Source: Oreohelix idahoensis | Lineage: Eukaryota; Mollusca; Gastropoda; Stylommatophora; Oreohelicidae | Direction of reading: 5' to 3' | DNA length: 64,000 nucleotides | Assembly (NCBI GenBank): GCA_024509875.1 | Contig: JAMPIV010004255.1 | Coordinates: 510,920-574,919 of the forward strand | Shown: piece by piece, positions 1-12,410 of the stretch | Numbering within the stretch: the first letter of the stretch is position 1 | Layout of the letters: every line of letters starts with the position of its first letter | Notes under the pieces: generated by a model | Seen by the model: the letters and a program-made list of their open reading frames with translations, nothing else | Database searches by the model: none | Told to the model about the DNA's origin: nothing | Position numbers and translations under genes: made by a program

Positions 1-1581
1 AAATCTCTGACCAGATGCTGCTCAGTACCATCAAGACCACTGTCCCTGAAATCAAGAAGGATGTACCTTCTACTTCATAACTAATTTATATTCTCTTTTA
101 CACTGATCACAATACAGCACAAACATTGCGTTCAGAGCGTTAGGCCAACAGTCAGCTTCATCTGAAATACTTTATACCAGCATTACCATCCTTAATGGTC
201 ACTACGCCTCTGCACTTCCAGCATTATTTCTTTCTAGTCAATCATCCAGGTGTCAGTGTACTATTTGGCCATTCCATGCCGTTTTACTTCTCTCCGACAC
301 CCTCTGTTCAGGCTGGAGCATTTTTAGGCTTTACCTCACGTTTGCCACTGAACTACACATATATATACAGGCATAAATCAACAATTCACATTCAATTTTC
401 ATTAAAAGATATTAAATGGTTCAAGCTTACCACAATTCATACGAATAACACAGATACGTTGATTAGCAATGAATTCTGGCACAAACTGGCACAAATTTCC
501 TTCTGCTTATCTTCCAGGCTTTTATTGAGCCAAATATAAGCTGGCTTCAACGCACTGATGCTTTATCAAGTGTATTTAAACAAGTGGTTTCGAACTAACG
601 CTCCCAAGTGTGTATATCAGCGAGACTGGCCAATGAGCCACGTTTCGACAAGTGTTTGAAAAAATGTTATCTTTTCCCGTCTCCCCTAACAACCAAGATA
701 GTATTTATAGCCCGACCAATCGTGGTTAGGCTTTCATTTGTTGCGCTCCAATCAATTTGGAGTTTACATGGTAGGCTATTTCTGTAACGTAAATTTTTTT
801 CAAACACGTTAAAAAAAAAATCTTATGAGCAGAAATGATTTTATGCTGTCAGGCACCCCCAATATTTTATTTTGGGTATAATTTATTAATTCCTGGACTA
901 TTTGCGTAACGTTTTACATATTATTTGTCAGCAAGCCCTAAGGAACCCAAAAAAATACTAATTTAAAGGAGCTACGTGGCTGCGTTCAAAATATGCAATT
1001 TCTTCTACCTCCTGTTTGGAAGATGTGCTGTCTGGGTACTGTTATGTGTTCAAACGTAAACCCATCTATTGTTATCTTTTCTAATAAGAGTCTGTTATGA
1101 TTTATAAACCTAACTCTGGGAAAGGGTAGTGTATTTTATCACTGTCCGTCTGAAAAAGTTAGTGCTTGTAGACTTACACGCGTGATGCCAGCATTTGTAT
1201 ATCGCGCGTCGCGTGTTGCATGCGTTCCTGATTTTCAGCCCTCCCCTCTCGCTATCCTTTTGTCCATCTGTTCGTTCGTTTTGGTAACGTAATATAATTA
1301 ACGTTAGGATTAATTTAGGTCATTACGCAGTACGTCTCAATGTTTTTCTTAGAAATGCAGCACACGTTTCATTGAAGAAGGCGGGTAATAATACAGTAAG
1401 CTTTTATATCAACGTGAAAGCGTTACAATTTGCAGACGAAGCAGAAAACAAGGGGGATTTCGAGTACATTCTCTGTGACAGCACTGTTATTTTACCATTG
1501 CTCTTCTCTTTATTAATTTTATTTGTTAGGCTTCATATTTACCTAATAATTTATATATGTGGATTAGAATATTTCATGACA
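1..1581 (-). repeat. Inverted LTR of the Gmr1-like retrotransposon, cut by window edge
   Basis: This is the reverse complement of the first ~1.58 kb of the LTRs at 19643 and 26618. It ends at 1581 with the LTR tip (TGTCATGA read on the minus strand). No polypurine tract lies just beyond 1581, so it is not a 3' LTR joined to an internal region on this side. It is either a solo LTR or the 5' LTR of a minus-strand element lying left of the window. It differs from the two right-hand LTRs at more sites than they differ from each other, so it is an older or different copy. The CCAAT/TATA pair and the AATAAA signal are present in reverse. Confidence 0.93.
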
Positions 1582-1733
1582 AATGTGCAAAGCATGAACA
1601 ACAGAGAATACGTTTGCAGCTTTGGATATTTTACAGGCATGCTAATTTCTTGATGCTCCCCGTATTGTCATACTTTGCACATATAACCGAAGTAGTATCT
1701 GTTCCAGTCATTAGTGATTATAGTGTGACGGTA

Positions 1734-4080
1734 TTGCCTCCCCTGCTTTGCAGTGGTGGTCCAACAGTGGCCAAAACTCAAGAGTATATAATATGGGCTT
1801 CAAAGGTATCTACCTTCGTACAAGATTGCTCTTGCCAGATATGTAGATAGAAGTGGGATGACACTCCTATTACAAAGGGAGTCTTCACAAGATATTCAGA
1901 ATAAGCGAGAACAATACTGCTTAGGCTGAGTATGTTAACTCTGTAATTCTGCCGACGCTTTTGTGAAGGATTTGAGCACTTATTACTTTCAGCTCGTTTA
2001 AGCCCCCACCCCTGATTTACTCAGTGGAATTCTATTATTCTAGTATAGCTCTGTTTACATTGTGTTTAGTAATTTGACTGAGACAAACATGCAGTAACTT
2101 TAAAATGATTAAATCGAAGTTAAATTTGTAAAATTACAAATAACAAAATTTAATAATCACTATAGGTTTTAATAGTTGGACAATAATTTGAATAGTTATA
2201 GATCAAGACAATTTATCATCATGATCTTTAAGGATTGTGAAGGGTAACAAGAAGTTCAAGTGACAGCATAGATTTGAACTTAGCTGCCAATGACGTTCTG
2301 CTCCTTCTTATGGGTTGGTTCTATTCACTCTGCTCACGCTCGTCTCTGATCAAGGTTGTCGGGGGTAGCTCGTTTCCCAGAAATGTCAAGGAGAGTCTAC
2401 TACGTGGGTCCTTCATCTTAAATCTTGGGCCACGGTTCCCTTCTTGTTCCAGAGATAGTACGTTCTGCTGGTACCACCAATAACTATGGTAAAAGAATAG
2501 AACGAAACGCTCTTCTGAGTATGGCGTTTTCCACCCCATAGTTATGGATTCCTTTCTTCCCATACCACCATCCCAATAACTCAGACTTTACCCTCGATGA
2601 GAATTAAATTTAATCCCTCGGGATAAAACTTTCTTTACATTTAAATAGAATAGCTTTCATAGTTACTTTATATTTAAATGAAAAGGTAAATAATACAGAT
2701 AGAGTCTGTTTACATATACATCTCCACTGATTGAAAAGTGTTCACAATATAAATTGAATATGTTTTCATTTATGTTTACACTGATTGAAAAGTTTGAAAC
2801 TTCCATTACTTTAAAATGAATAATGTCACATAGACATTTACACTGGTTTAAAGTCTTAAAACTTACATTAATTTTAAAGCAACTATGTTTTTAGGGACAT
2901 TTACACTGCTTTGAAAATGTAAGTATTATACTTAGAATGTACATCATTTCTTTCATCTTTCCCTCCCTGCTCCATAGGGAACCTGGAACTACTTTATGCT
3001 TTTAGTTCTTTTTACGAAACTATCAATAAAGCAATACCAGCTCGTGCAGTAGTGGTTCATGAATCATCATTCTTTACGCTGAGGTTGCCAGCCTCAAATG
3101 ACTTTGACATCCAATAGCGAGTTTCACATATTAAAATTCACATGGTAATATATACATATATACATGTTAGTTCACATGTTAGTAATAAAATATGAAATGT
3201 AAATCACAACTTGCGCCAATCCTGGCTCACATACTTTTTGCTCAGATGAATAAAAGAGACATAAATCGGCCTCTTACACGCGTCGGGGGTGCCGTTAATT
3301 TAATGTCCCCGCTCTGAAATCGTGTGTGGTCCTTCAGTTTCCTCAATCCCGGTTTCCTTATTTAAAATGTTAGAGATTTCCTGGGCTATATTGTAAGTCC
3401 TGATTTTTTTTTTTTTTTTTTTCGTACGCCCGCTAATACTCGAGGCGAAATCTCAGGTTATTATTTATGTCTAACCTGACATTGATTTTACGTGAGTATC
3501 CCTTTATTTCTTGTACAGAGACAGGTGTCCCTCGCCATTCAGGCAAATACTCGCCGATTTCGGAGGTACCCATTGCAGCTGGGTCGGCTCAGGAGCCGCC
3601 AGTCCCTGGTCGACGACACTCCTTCAAATGTCCTCGCCAGGTCTCGAGTTAATCCAGTCCAAATCCCGGTCGACGAAAAATCCTCAAATGCCGTCGCCCG
3701 GGTTTGATCCTGTATCACCCGGTCGCCAGAGCGGTGTTGTAACCACTACGCTAGCGCGGCTCCCTAAGTCCTGATAAATACTCCAGTAAAAGGTGTACGG
3801 TATTTTAAGAAGGAATTCTGAATTCTAATTCTTCACTGTAGCAAGGTCTGGTAACTTGGCGAGCGATTTCTCGAGTGAAATAGCTTGAGAAAATGGTCAG
3901 ATTATATTCCCTACCTTCCTACGCCTTCGTTTGTTATGAGCTATCAAAAAACTCCAATCATATTCAAAGAGGCGGTTTATGTGGTAATTTCAAAATATTC
4001 CGACATCGAATAATTTTGAACGTAAGGCAGAGGTCAACGCTCCCAAATATGGTAATAAGATCTCCGATGCCCTTGTGAAC
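1734..4080 (+). repeat. Repeat family A, copy 1 (long non-coding, LTR-like)
   Basis: It starts TGTGACGGTATTGCCTCCCC. Further copies lie at 13011-14233 (minus), 29561-31595 (minus) and 60444-60667 (plus, truncated). The copies share blocks such as the opening ~200 bp, a GCCCCCACC block and a segment with GTTTGTCTCAGTC-like sequence in reverse. No long ORF is conserved between copies. The TGTGAC start and ~2.3 kb length suggest a solo LTR, but I did not find a matching CA end or a target duplication. Positions ~2640-2950 hold a degenerate ~75-bp tandem repeat built on ACATTTACACTG. A SINE splits this copy at 3405-3764. The right boundary is approximate. Confidence 0.7.
3405..3764 (-). mobile_element. 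SINE-1, tRNA-derived, inserted in repeat A
   Basis: Read on the minus strand it opens with a tRNA-like head, GGAGCCGCGCTAGCGTAGTGG, which contains an A-box-like TAGCGTAGTGG. A B-box-like GGATCAAACCC follows, then a body, then a ~19-nt A tail (seen as T run 3405-3422). An 11-bp target duplication TAAGTCCTGAT flanks it (3394-3404 and 3765-3775), and repeat A resumes seamlessly after it. The body contains a core around GGTACCCATT and AGCTGGGTCG that is shared with SINE-2 and in part SINE-3. A 5'-truncated copy of the same family lies at 22137-22464. Pol III transcription and LINE-dependent mobility are family knowledge. Confidence 0.93.
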
Positions 4081-5515
4081 AAACTTACAGACAGATCGGT
4101 AAACTCATACAACAACGTGTTCAAAATGTAACCATCATTACTTTATCAGAAAGTACACTTGTCATAACAAGTAGGATAGGAAACGCTTATGTCATAAGTT
4201 TCCGCCGGTACACGAGATCTTGTGCTAATCTTAGCCAAGCTGTGCCGCTCCCTTGCGACTGCGAGTAATTATCTCAGCAAATCTGGGTAGCGTCAAGCAA
4301 ATGTGATTATTATCACCTACAGGGAGTGTCAAGCAATTAGACAATACTCAAATATCTGCTACTTAGCAGAAAAATAACGAAGAAAGAAAGAAAGAAAAGT
4401 GAGATAATTGAGAGCACATAATAAAAATCAGTACCACAAATGTACCGGTACTGCCGGAGTGAAACAAAGATCTATAGGGGCCGCCCCGTTTTGTCAAATA
4501 TAGGAACGCGACCCCGAAACGATGTCTCTGTGGGCACGAGGTTGGGCGCTTGGATAAAGAGGTTAAGCTGTTGCCCATGCAGTATGCCTATGCTGGTGTG
4601 TCCAAAGGAACGGCGCAGCCGATACACTCCGGCAATCATTGCAAATCTGTGCGGACTTCTGACTTAGTACGTGTATACCAGTTAAAATGCCGTGGTTCTC
4701 CGGAAAGATACGTGTTCAAGTCGTTTAAGTCAACAGGAAACGACAGCTAGATTTTTGGAATATTGTGAATATTTTTCACCAGATATTGTTCATATTGGTT
4801 AAGCAGGAAAATTTACTAGACAGAATTCGGTTCTTCTTTTCAAATGTGATTTAAGTACATCAATTACAACATTGAAAGTAGATATGAGAAACGTGTCTCT
4901 GAGATTTACATTCGTTTCTAGCTCTTTTCCATCGCTGTATTCTTCTGTGTCTTGTTTGTGATTTGTTTCTGAGATTTGGCTTTATTAAAGTCAATATCAG
5001 GCGAGATATTTTCTGAGAGGTCTTTAAATCTTTGGAACTTTTCTTCATTGTATGTAAGTGATCTGCTAATTAGTGGTAGAGTGTCTACATTATACTTCTA
5101 GGAGAGCTTTACTTGTGCGGTTAAAACATTGTAAGATTTCATTTTTTTAAAATCATCATAAATAGAAACTCTAGCTTTTAGAGTTTGTTAACACTATTTT
5201 CTGCTTTAGAGTTTGTTTACAATGTTTTCTGCCTCTTAATTTGTTTCTACTTCATTGTGAATGGTCTTCAGTTATGCAGTTTAAGGCATTTACAATAACC
5301 AAATATAATTCCATAATATTGCTTGCTGCCATTGTATGTGTTTCCCAGCAAGTTTCGGGGTATACAAATTATCAACAATAGTTTTAGCCTGGTGCCCCAA
5401 GCACGTCCTTGGTGTGTTTACTGGATAATCCACCATGTACTCGACATTAGATAGACAGATTATCCATGGGGGACGAAATAGAAAGTTACTTATAATATTA
5501 TGTCTGCCTTCCTTC
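4081..5515. other. No gene recognised
   Basis: This stretch holds short open frames only, none resembling a known protein. A GAAA microsatellite lies near 4379-4396. The rest is AT-rich unique-looking sequence with stops in all frames. Confidence 0.5.
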
Positions 5516-5690
5516 TCCCCTTTATTGAAATGGTACGAGAAGATCACCAATACGGAACCTATGACGAGCCAGACAAGTGCCAGTGGAACAACAGATGAGA
5601 AGAAGACGATTTCGACGGACAGGACACACACTTCTGATAGCATTACCCTTTGTCTTGTGTGGACTGGCCTATGCTGTCTGATAGGGAAAC
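5516..5690 (+). pseudogene. RTE-4 3'-end fragment (non-LTR RT remnant)
   Basis: Conceptual reading across frames gives remnants of the C-terminal tail of an RTE-like reverse transcriptase: an ITNTE block, a Q-A/P-V-E-Q-Q block and a basic run ending in G-H-T-L. The same blocks are seen in the RTE-4 copy at 10386-11060, whose ORF reads RTRQAPLEQ and RIGHTLRKP. It is interrupted by frameshifts and has no catalytic region. It is a dead fragment. Confidence 0.6.
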
Positions 5691-6477
5691 AACAGAAGTG
5701 ATTGCGTCATTAATAGGCTGTACTGCCCATGGTGGACTTCCGGTGTTATGTCTTTCGGTTCGCACTATTGACCTGTCATCTTAGCATCATTTTTTGGGTG
5801 ATGCGTGGATGGCAGGGAGGATAGTGTGATTCGCTTGCATAGCTAGGCGGGGTTGTCGCACGGAAGGTCCAGTGTTCAAATCCTGGGTAAGCCACTCATG
5901 TCTGTTGTTTTTCTGTTGTCTAGTGTTCTACTTCTTTATTTCTTACGGGTACCTGAAAACATACCTTTATGTTTGTCTCATATTAATTTATAGCATCACC
6001 AGGAAGATTTTGTTATGAAATCCCCAGGATAAAAAAAGTAAAGGGGTGCAGAAAAACACACAGAGAAGAGACCTGGAGACATAAAGTAAAGCGATGGGGT
6101 AGACATTTGAAGACCTTGAGCTGATGGCACACCAGGACATGGCCAGTGGCGTACTAAGGGGGTTGCTAGGGGACGGTCCGCCCCGGGTGACAGCCGGGAA
6201 GAGGGGGGCCATAGGACACTATTATGATAGTACTTATTGTTAAAAATGTACTTGCGTGTGTGTTTCTTTATGGGGGTGGGGGTTCCATAGGTAGGATCCG
6301 CCCAGGGTGCCAAGTAATTTAGGGACGCCTGTGGACATGGCATGAGTTTTTTTTTAAGGCGTGTGCTCCTTAAACAGCTAAAGTGTAATGAATGAAGGAG
6401 TGAATTCCCTTACCCCTTTACTAATTACACACAAAAATATTTCAATGCCCAAATTCTGGTCAGGCGTAGAAAGTACT
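5691..6477. other. Repeat debris: tRNA-like fragment, RTE-4 tail piece, dispersed repeat
   Basis: Around 5820-5900 a B-box-like GTGTTCAAATCC follows a weak A-box-like stretch; this may be a worn SINE head (low confidence). About 5995-6140 matches the RTE-4 C-terminal tail in degenerate form. About 6143-6345 contains CCAGTGGCGTACTAAGGGG and CGCCCCGGGTGACAG; the complement of the same repeat occurs at ~12020-12105. 6466-6477 is the left target duplication of RTE-1. Confidence 0.5.
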
Positions 6478-6725
6478 CTGCCATCAATGGTACCTATACC
6501 TTGTAGCGGTATGGCAGCTTGCGTACCCTGACAATCCCCAGAGCTATGCCAGTGGGAGTTTTACTCCTGGTAGGTTCAACCAAGCTGGACTGGTCTGTGT
6601 GGGTAGGGGTCAGACAAAAGCTGGTACCCTGGTCCTCCAGGTTGGGGGTTTTAGCATAGGGCTGACACCCCTGTCTATGTAAAAAAAACAATGAAGTTAC
6701 GGAAACAACATCAAATGAACAAACT

Positions 6726-7622
6726 TTGCTGCGGGATGGACATTCGGAGTCTGTGGCTCGTATGACTGTCAGTGGTGAAAGCCGAAAGGAAGCCACTGAC
6801 ATGAAAACGGATGTCCTGACCGCAAAACAGGATACAAGAATAGGATTTTGGAATGTCAGGACAATGTACGAGACAGGTAAACTAAGACAGGTCACGGCAG
6901 AAATGAGAAACTATAGGTTACACATCCTCGGGATAAGCGAGAGCAGATGGACAGGGGCAGGAAAAGTTAAAACAGCAACAGGAGAAACAGTACTTTACTC
7001 TGGAAGAGAGGATGGACAGCACAGTGAAGGCGTAGCCATTATTCTACAGAAAGGGATAGAAAGGACATTACTGGAATGGAAACCCATCAACAACAGACTG
7101 ATACGATTGAGATTGAGAGGGAGATTCACCAACACTACAATAATACAATGCTACGCACCAACGAATGATAGCGATGAGGAGGTCAAGGATGAATTCTATC
7201 AACAACTGCAGAAAGAAATGGAGGACACACCTAGATATGATCTTGTTATAGTAATGGGAGACCTCAATGCGAAAGTTGGTACACACAATACATATAATGA
7301 AAGAACAATGGGGAAATGCGGCAGCGGAATAGCAAACGAAAATGGGGATAAGCTAATAAGTTTCTGTAGCATTAACAACCTGGTCATTGGAGGAACACTT
7401 TTCCCACATAAGGAAATTCACAAGTTAACATGGGAATCCCCAAATGGTCGGGACAGAAACCAGATAGACCACATCATGGTTAACGGTAGATGGAGACATG
7501 CATTACAAGATGTGAAGGTAAGAAGAGGTGCAGATGTGGGAAGCGATCACCATTTAGTAGTTGCAAAACTGAAAGTGAAACTAAGAAGGGCTGGACCAAC
7601 TAACTACACAGAAAAGGTTTGA
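6726..7622 (+). pseudogene. RTE-1 APE-type endonuclease region (frameshifted from RT)
   Basis: A 298-residue frame with exonuclease-endonuclease-phosphatase motifs: GFWNVRTMY near residue 39, ISESRW near 71, QCYAPT near 139, MGDLNAKVG near 177, QIDHIMV near 249 and GSDHH near 273. These are the active-site blocks of the target-nicking endonuclease of RTE/CR1-like elements (proteins often annotated as craniofacial development protein 2-like). The frame stops at 7620-7622. The next frame (from about 7615) immediately continues with RFDISKLKDP, so a single-base deletion near 7612-7620 broke the polyprotein. That linker frame runs to ~7815, where a second shift joins the RT frame. Upstream methionines exist, so the true start is uncertain. 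Confidence 0.9.
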
Positions 7623-7778
7623 CATCAGCAAATTGAAGGACCCCCTTACCAGAAAAGCTTTTGCGGCCGACATTAAGAAACGATATCAATTTGCCAAAAG
7701 CCAGGAAAAGACATTGACTGATGATATAGACCAGAATTTTAACACCATTTCAACAATATATAAGGAAAGTAGCAAATC

Positions 7779-9752
7779 ATGCTTAGGATTCCAGGAAAGG
7801 AAGAAGAAGACTGGATAACACCAGAAACACTAAACACCATAAAGATGAGAAAGGAAATGAAAAGAAAGAAAACAGAAGCGAAGTCCCCCAGGTTAAAGCA
7901 ACTATATAGCGAACAGTACAGTCAACTGGACAGGGAAGTTAAATGCCAAACCCGAGCCAACAAAAGGAATTTCCTAGACGATCTTGCAAAACAGGCAGAA
8001 GAGGCAGCACTGAGAAATGAACAAAGCACAGTATACAAAATAACTAAATTCATCAGCGGAAAACAAGGTGCAAACAATATTACATTAGTAAGAGATAAGC
8101 AAGGAAATCTCATCAAGACAGCAGAGGGACAGGAAACAAGATGGGCAGAGCACTTCAGAGAAACTCTGAACAAGGAAATACCAGAGACACAATTGAATGT
8201 TCCTGAGGCTGAAAACGATCTAGATGTAAATACAGACATTCCACGAAAAGAAAAAATCATCACAGCAATCAAAGGGTTAAAGAACGGTAAAGCTCCGGGC
8301 CATGATAACTTAAATGCAGAGCTATTTAAGACAGACCCTGAGCTAGCAGCAGAACTATTAGAACCACTATTTGCACAAGTGTGGAAAACGGGGACAACAC
8401 CATCAGAGTGGAACAAAGGAATAATTGTCAAATTGCCCAAGAAGGGAGATCTTTCAGACTGCAATAATTGGAGAGGAATCACTCTTCTCTCAGTTCCCAG
8501 CAAAATACTAGGCAGGATAATTATACAGAGAATTTCAAAGGCAGTAGACTACAAACTGAGGAAAGAACAAGCAGGATTTAGAAAGAACAGAAGATGTGTA
8601 GACCATATATTCACTCTCAGGAACATTATAGAGCAGTGCTCAGAATGGCAAAGACAGCTTTACATAAATTTTGTTGATTTTGAAAAGGTTTTTGACAGCA
8701 TACATAGGGACAGTTTATGGAAAATACTGAGGGCTTATGGAATTCCAAGCTGCATAGTGTCAATCATAAAAAGCCTCTATGCCAACTTTACGTGTAGTGT
8801 TGGGCAGAGCAACCTAACCTTCGAGGTGAAGACAGGAGTACGACAGGGATGCCCCTTATCAACCACTCTATTTTTAACAGTCATAGACTGGGTGATGCGC
8901 CAGACAACAGAGGGCAGTCCAAGAGGAATAAGATGGACTACATTCTCAACATTGGAAGATCTGGAATATGCAGATGACATTGCACTGCTGGCACATTCAC
9001 ATCAACACATCCAGGAAAAAACGGATAGACTTAATAAATTTAGCCAGCAGGTGGGCTTGAACATCAATTTAAAGAAGTCTGAGGTCATGACGCTCAATGT
9101 GAGCAACCCTGGGCCCATATCAGTAAGGAATCAGCAACTGGTACAGACAGATACCTTCACATACCTAGGAAGCATAGTAACACCAGACGGTGGGGCAGGC
9201 AAAGACATCAACATCAGAATGAATAAGGCAAGAACAGCCTTCTTTTGCCTAAATAACATCTGGAAGTCCTCCCAATACAGCACAAGCACAAAATTAAGAT
9301 TATACCAGAGTTGCGTGCTTTCTGTGCTTCTCTATGGTGCGGAATGCTGGAGAGTCACAGAGAAGGAAATGTCAAAATTGTCCTCTTTTCACACAACATG
9401 CCTAAGAAAAATTCACCGAATCTTTTGGCCGAATACCATCACCAACCAAGATCTGCTTACTCGTAGCAAGCAAGAGGACATGCATACCATCATAGCTGGC
9501 AGACGCTGGAGCTGGGTTGGTCATGTCCTCAGAAGAGACCCCGATGCCATCACAAGAACAGCTATGCTTTGGACCCCTGAAGGAAAGCGAAAGAGAGGCC
9601 GACCAAAAACAACTTGGCGGAGGACTGTGGAGGCTGAGATGCAAAGAATGAACCAGAGTTGGGGCACTGTACGAAGGATGGCCACCGACCGTGCAAAGTG
9701 GAATCAATTTGTTGTTGCCCTACAAGACGCCACTAGGCGTGATGGCCACTGA
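7779..9752 (+). pseudogene. RTE-1 reverse transcriptase region
   Basis: A 657-residue open frame. The RT fingers/palm begin around residue 165 with KNGKAPGHDNLNAELFK. Then come KKGDLSDCNNWRGITLL, EQAGFRKNR, FVDFEKVFDSIHRDSLW (first catalytic Asp block), VRQGCPLS and LEYADDIALLAHS, with the YADD box at residues 397-400. The C-terminal tail carries LLYGAECW, SWVGHVLRRD and KRKRGRPKTTWRR, the usual RTE tail. Catalytic residues look intact; the defect is the loss of frame with the endonuclease upstream. The start given is a frame opening, since the real protein would be read through from ~6726. Confidence 0.92.
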
Positions 9753-9808
9753 CTGCTTTGACGGTCGGTGGTTAAGGATCGAAGAAAGAAGAAGAAGTAG
9801 AAAGTACT

Positions 9809-10385
9809 GGACTTTGTTTTATATATTTATTTCTTGAAGCTTCTAGATGAGTTTATGCAACAAAATCTGCTTTCATGATATCTTCGTTATTTGCATTGTT
9901 GTTTTGAAGTTTACACAACAACACATTAAAATAAATGCTTCGTCGCCGTATTAAATTTTAAATCGAGCAAAGCGTATTTGTAACTTCACTGCCGCTAGAA
10001 GTCTTATTCCACTCTTGAAGAAAGAGTTCTCAGAATGCACGTGTTTACTTTGTATGACAAAATCAACAACACTGAGCTAATCAGGCGAGTTTAGCATCAG
10101 TTAAGCGTTTGATTAAATATTTTTCAGCTCATACATTTGTCTGTCAATAATGAACGCATAAATATGCAGATAATCTTAGAATACTGACGTTTCCAACGCT
10201 GTTGCAGGCGCTAGGGAAATAAACAATTCACGCGAGGTGTGATGTTAATATTTATGTTTAAGTGACAAGCCCTGACAAGCATCATGCGCAGAGATTCCCC
10301 GAGATCCCAGTTCTTATGCTTGTACTCAGTTCCTTGCAATCAGGGAAAAGTCGTTCACCGCATGACATTCAACTTTAGAAGTTTT
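9809..10385. other. No gene recognised
   Basis: AT-rich sequence between the RTE-1 target duplication and the next RTE fragment. No ORF or repeat is identified. Confidence 0.5.
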
Positions 10386-11060
10386 AGGGTCCATAACATT
10401 GACAGCATTCATTAACAATGGTACACTTGAAGAAACATCCATACAAGATGTAGAATCATTCATATATCTTGGTAGCTGTATAGACAAAGTTGGAGCGACA
10501 GATATTATATCAAAATATGAATACAAAAGGCAAGAGTAGTTTTCATTGCATTAGGAAATATATCGAAACCACAAGAAATCAAGTACAACACAAAATTAAG
10601 AATCTTCAACTCTAGCGTCATACTGTGTGGCTCTGAAACATGGAGAACAAAACACACACACACACAAACCCAACAACCAGGAAGTTATAGACCTTCTTTA
10701 TTGGGTGCTTGCGTACATTAGGATTACAATAGTACTACAAGGTCACCATTGGAGATTGATGACAAGAACCAGACAAGCGCCACTGGAACAAAAGACGAGA
10801 AGAAGCCGCGGGCGAAGGATAGGACACACACTGAGAAAACCTGTTGGTAGCATTATCTGGCAATTCTTGTTCGGGAATAGCCAGGACAGAAAAAGTAGAA
10901 GGAGACACAACAAACAAGGAGAAGAAGACTGGAGACACAAATTAGAGGAACGGGGAAGACACGGAAAGAACTAAAACTGATGACACGGAACAGGAGAAAT
11001 AGGTCATAAGTTTGTTGAAGGCCTATGCTTCTTGGGGAACGGAAGGGTAATGATGTTAAT
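10386..11060 (+). pseudogene. RTE-4 3' fragment, frame-broken
   Basis: Conceptual translation across frames gives FIYLGSCIDK, then TKLRIFNS, a CGSETWR-like block, RTRQAPLEQ, RIGHTLRKPVGSI and a basic GKRKR-like stretch. It ends with the FVEGLC-like terminus (GTTTGTTGAAGGCC near 11010) shared with the copies at 31625-31985 and 57895-58530. Only the thumb and C-terminal tail of the RT are present. Several frameshifts, and an AC-repeat expansion near 10651-10668, break the frame. It is a 5'-truncated, dead copy. Confidence 0.72.
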
Positions 11061-12100
11061 AACATCATGATTAAGAATGGTATATAACGAGAGGTTGTGT
11101 ATGGGCTGGCAACTTGATCATCAATATATATATATATACTAGCAACAACCCGCCAAAATTGGCAGGTTTTTAATTATATTGTGTTGTTTCTGTTACATGT
11201 ATTACATTGCTGCTTCTTCTATAGTCTCGCTTGCTCGCTGTGAATGACCCGATCGTCTCTTCCTTTTAGCCATCTTATCATTTTGATCCATAATAATGTC
11301 TGCAATACTTTAAATTAAAATGTTGTCTCGAAGAAACAATTTAAAAACTTACAATTTAAGGTTATTTTTAAGAAAAATGATAAAATCCCAACTTTTTATG
11401 TCAGTAAGACAGATGAAACAAATGGACGAAATTTGGTTTTGTCACAGACGGTATCACTATTCTTAGTTATAACCACCAGGCGTACACCGCTATTTGCCTT
11501 ATTTTATACCTTTGGCAAGCGTTCTTGCTATTCATTGAATTGAAATAGAGTTGTACAAAATGACTTCGTGCCAAGTAGATTTTCATTGTTGTTGCCGTCA
11601 GTGTCACACATGGTCCCTAACCAAATCACACAAGAGGAAACTCCCATCCTGTGAGATGAGATGCTTAAGAAAACACATTAATGTTACTATGAGAGACAGA
11701 ATGAGAAGTGATAGCACGTCTGTGTCTCACAGGTTACAACAAACTAGCCTTTGTGCTGGCGACGATGAGTATTGCCAAGGATAAACGAAACATGACTTTT
11801 CCCAATTATGTCGACAGAAAGAATACGAAAAAAAAAAAAAAATCAAAGACAAAATTGATTCGTCTTATTAAGACAAGAGACAAAGAAACTAGCCAACGTT
11901 ACGGCCACAAGGCCTTCGTCGGGGAAAGGAAAGAAAGTAATTTTGTCGACAGTGGGGAAATTATTTCGCGAATATTTTATTTAGTTTCAACATTTACATT
12001 GGCTTTTCCACTCTCTCGATGGCACCCCCCCCCCTCCCCACCCCTCATGACTGTCACCCGGGGTGGACCGCCCCTCCGCACCCCTTAGTACGCCTCTGGT
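11061..12100. other. Repeat debris without an intact gene
   Basis: A TA run lies at ~11123-11141. About 11620-11712 encodes CEMRCLRKHINVTMRDR, a remnant of a non-LTR RT tail, matched by the fragment at 32598-32870. About 11890-11930 contains, on the minus strand, the hairpin-forming GACGAAGGCC ... GGCC ... AACGTT motif seen near many metazoan repeats. About 12013-12105 is the complement of the dispersed repeat at 6143-6345. Confidence 0.5.
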
Positions 12101-12410
12101 ATAAGGAAAGGTATCGTAGTCTCATATCATATACCGCCGTAAAGGAAGTGAAGAGTTGGGGGACTTCACTGTATAAGGTAAGGTAACGTAGTCCTATATC
12201 AGATACCGCCTTACGGTAGCGAAGTGTTGGAAGACTTCACAGAATAAGTCAAGGTAACGTAGTCTCATATCAGATACCGTCGTAGGGGAGTAAAGTGTTG
12301 GGAGACTTCACTGTATAGTGTAACATAACGTAGTCCCATATCAGAAACCACTGTAGGGAAGTGAAGTGTTGGGAGACTTCGCTGTATAAGGTAAGGTAAC
12401 GTAGACCCAT
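12101..12410 (+). repeat. ~71-bp satellite array, four and a bit units
   Basis: Tandem units of about 71 bp contain AAGGTAACGTAG, ATATCAGATACCGCCGTA and GTGTTGGGAGACTTCACTG. Equivalent positions fall at about 12180, 12251, 12320 and 12393, giving the period. Units differ by scattered substitutions. Further pieces lie at 14234-14345 and 15064-15206, so repeats A and B appear to have landed in or beside an older array. Confidence 0.88.

Larger units (their letters stand above)
6478..9796 (+). mobile_element. RTE-1, full-length RTE-like non-LTR retrotransposon
   Basis: A 3,319-bp insertion flanked by a perfect 12-bp target duplication GTAGAAAGTACT (6466-6477 and 9797-9808). The layout is a ~250-bp 5' UTR, an APE-type endonuclease, a linker, a reverse transcriptase, a short 3' UTR and a GAA-rich microsatellite-like tail (9781-9796). 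A ~3.2-kb size, one endonuclease-RT reading frame, a short 3' UTR and a simple-repeat tail are typical of the RTE clade. The reading frame is broken twice, near 7612-7620 and near 7795-7815, so this copy cannot make the full protein. Truncated relatives lie at 18857-19226 and 54842-55325. Clade assignment is from remembered family features; a phylogeny would settle it. Confidence 0.93.

Noticed and set aside
5290..5643. 117-codon hydrophobic frame on the minus strand
   Set aside because: It overlaps a plus-strand RTE-4 remnant and unassigned sequence; hydrophobicity comes from antisense composition and there is no family resemblance.
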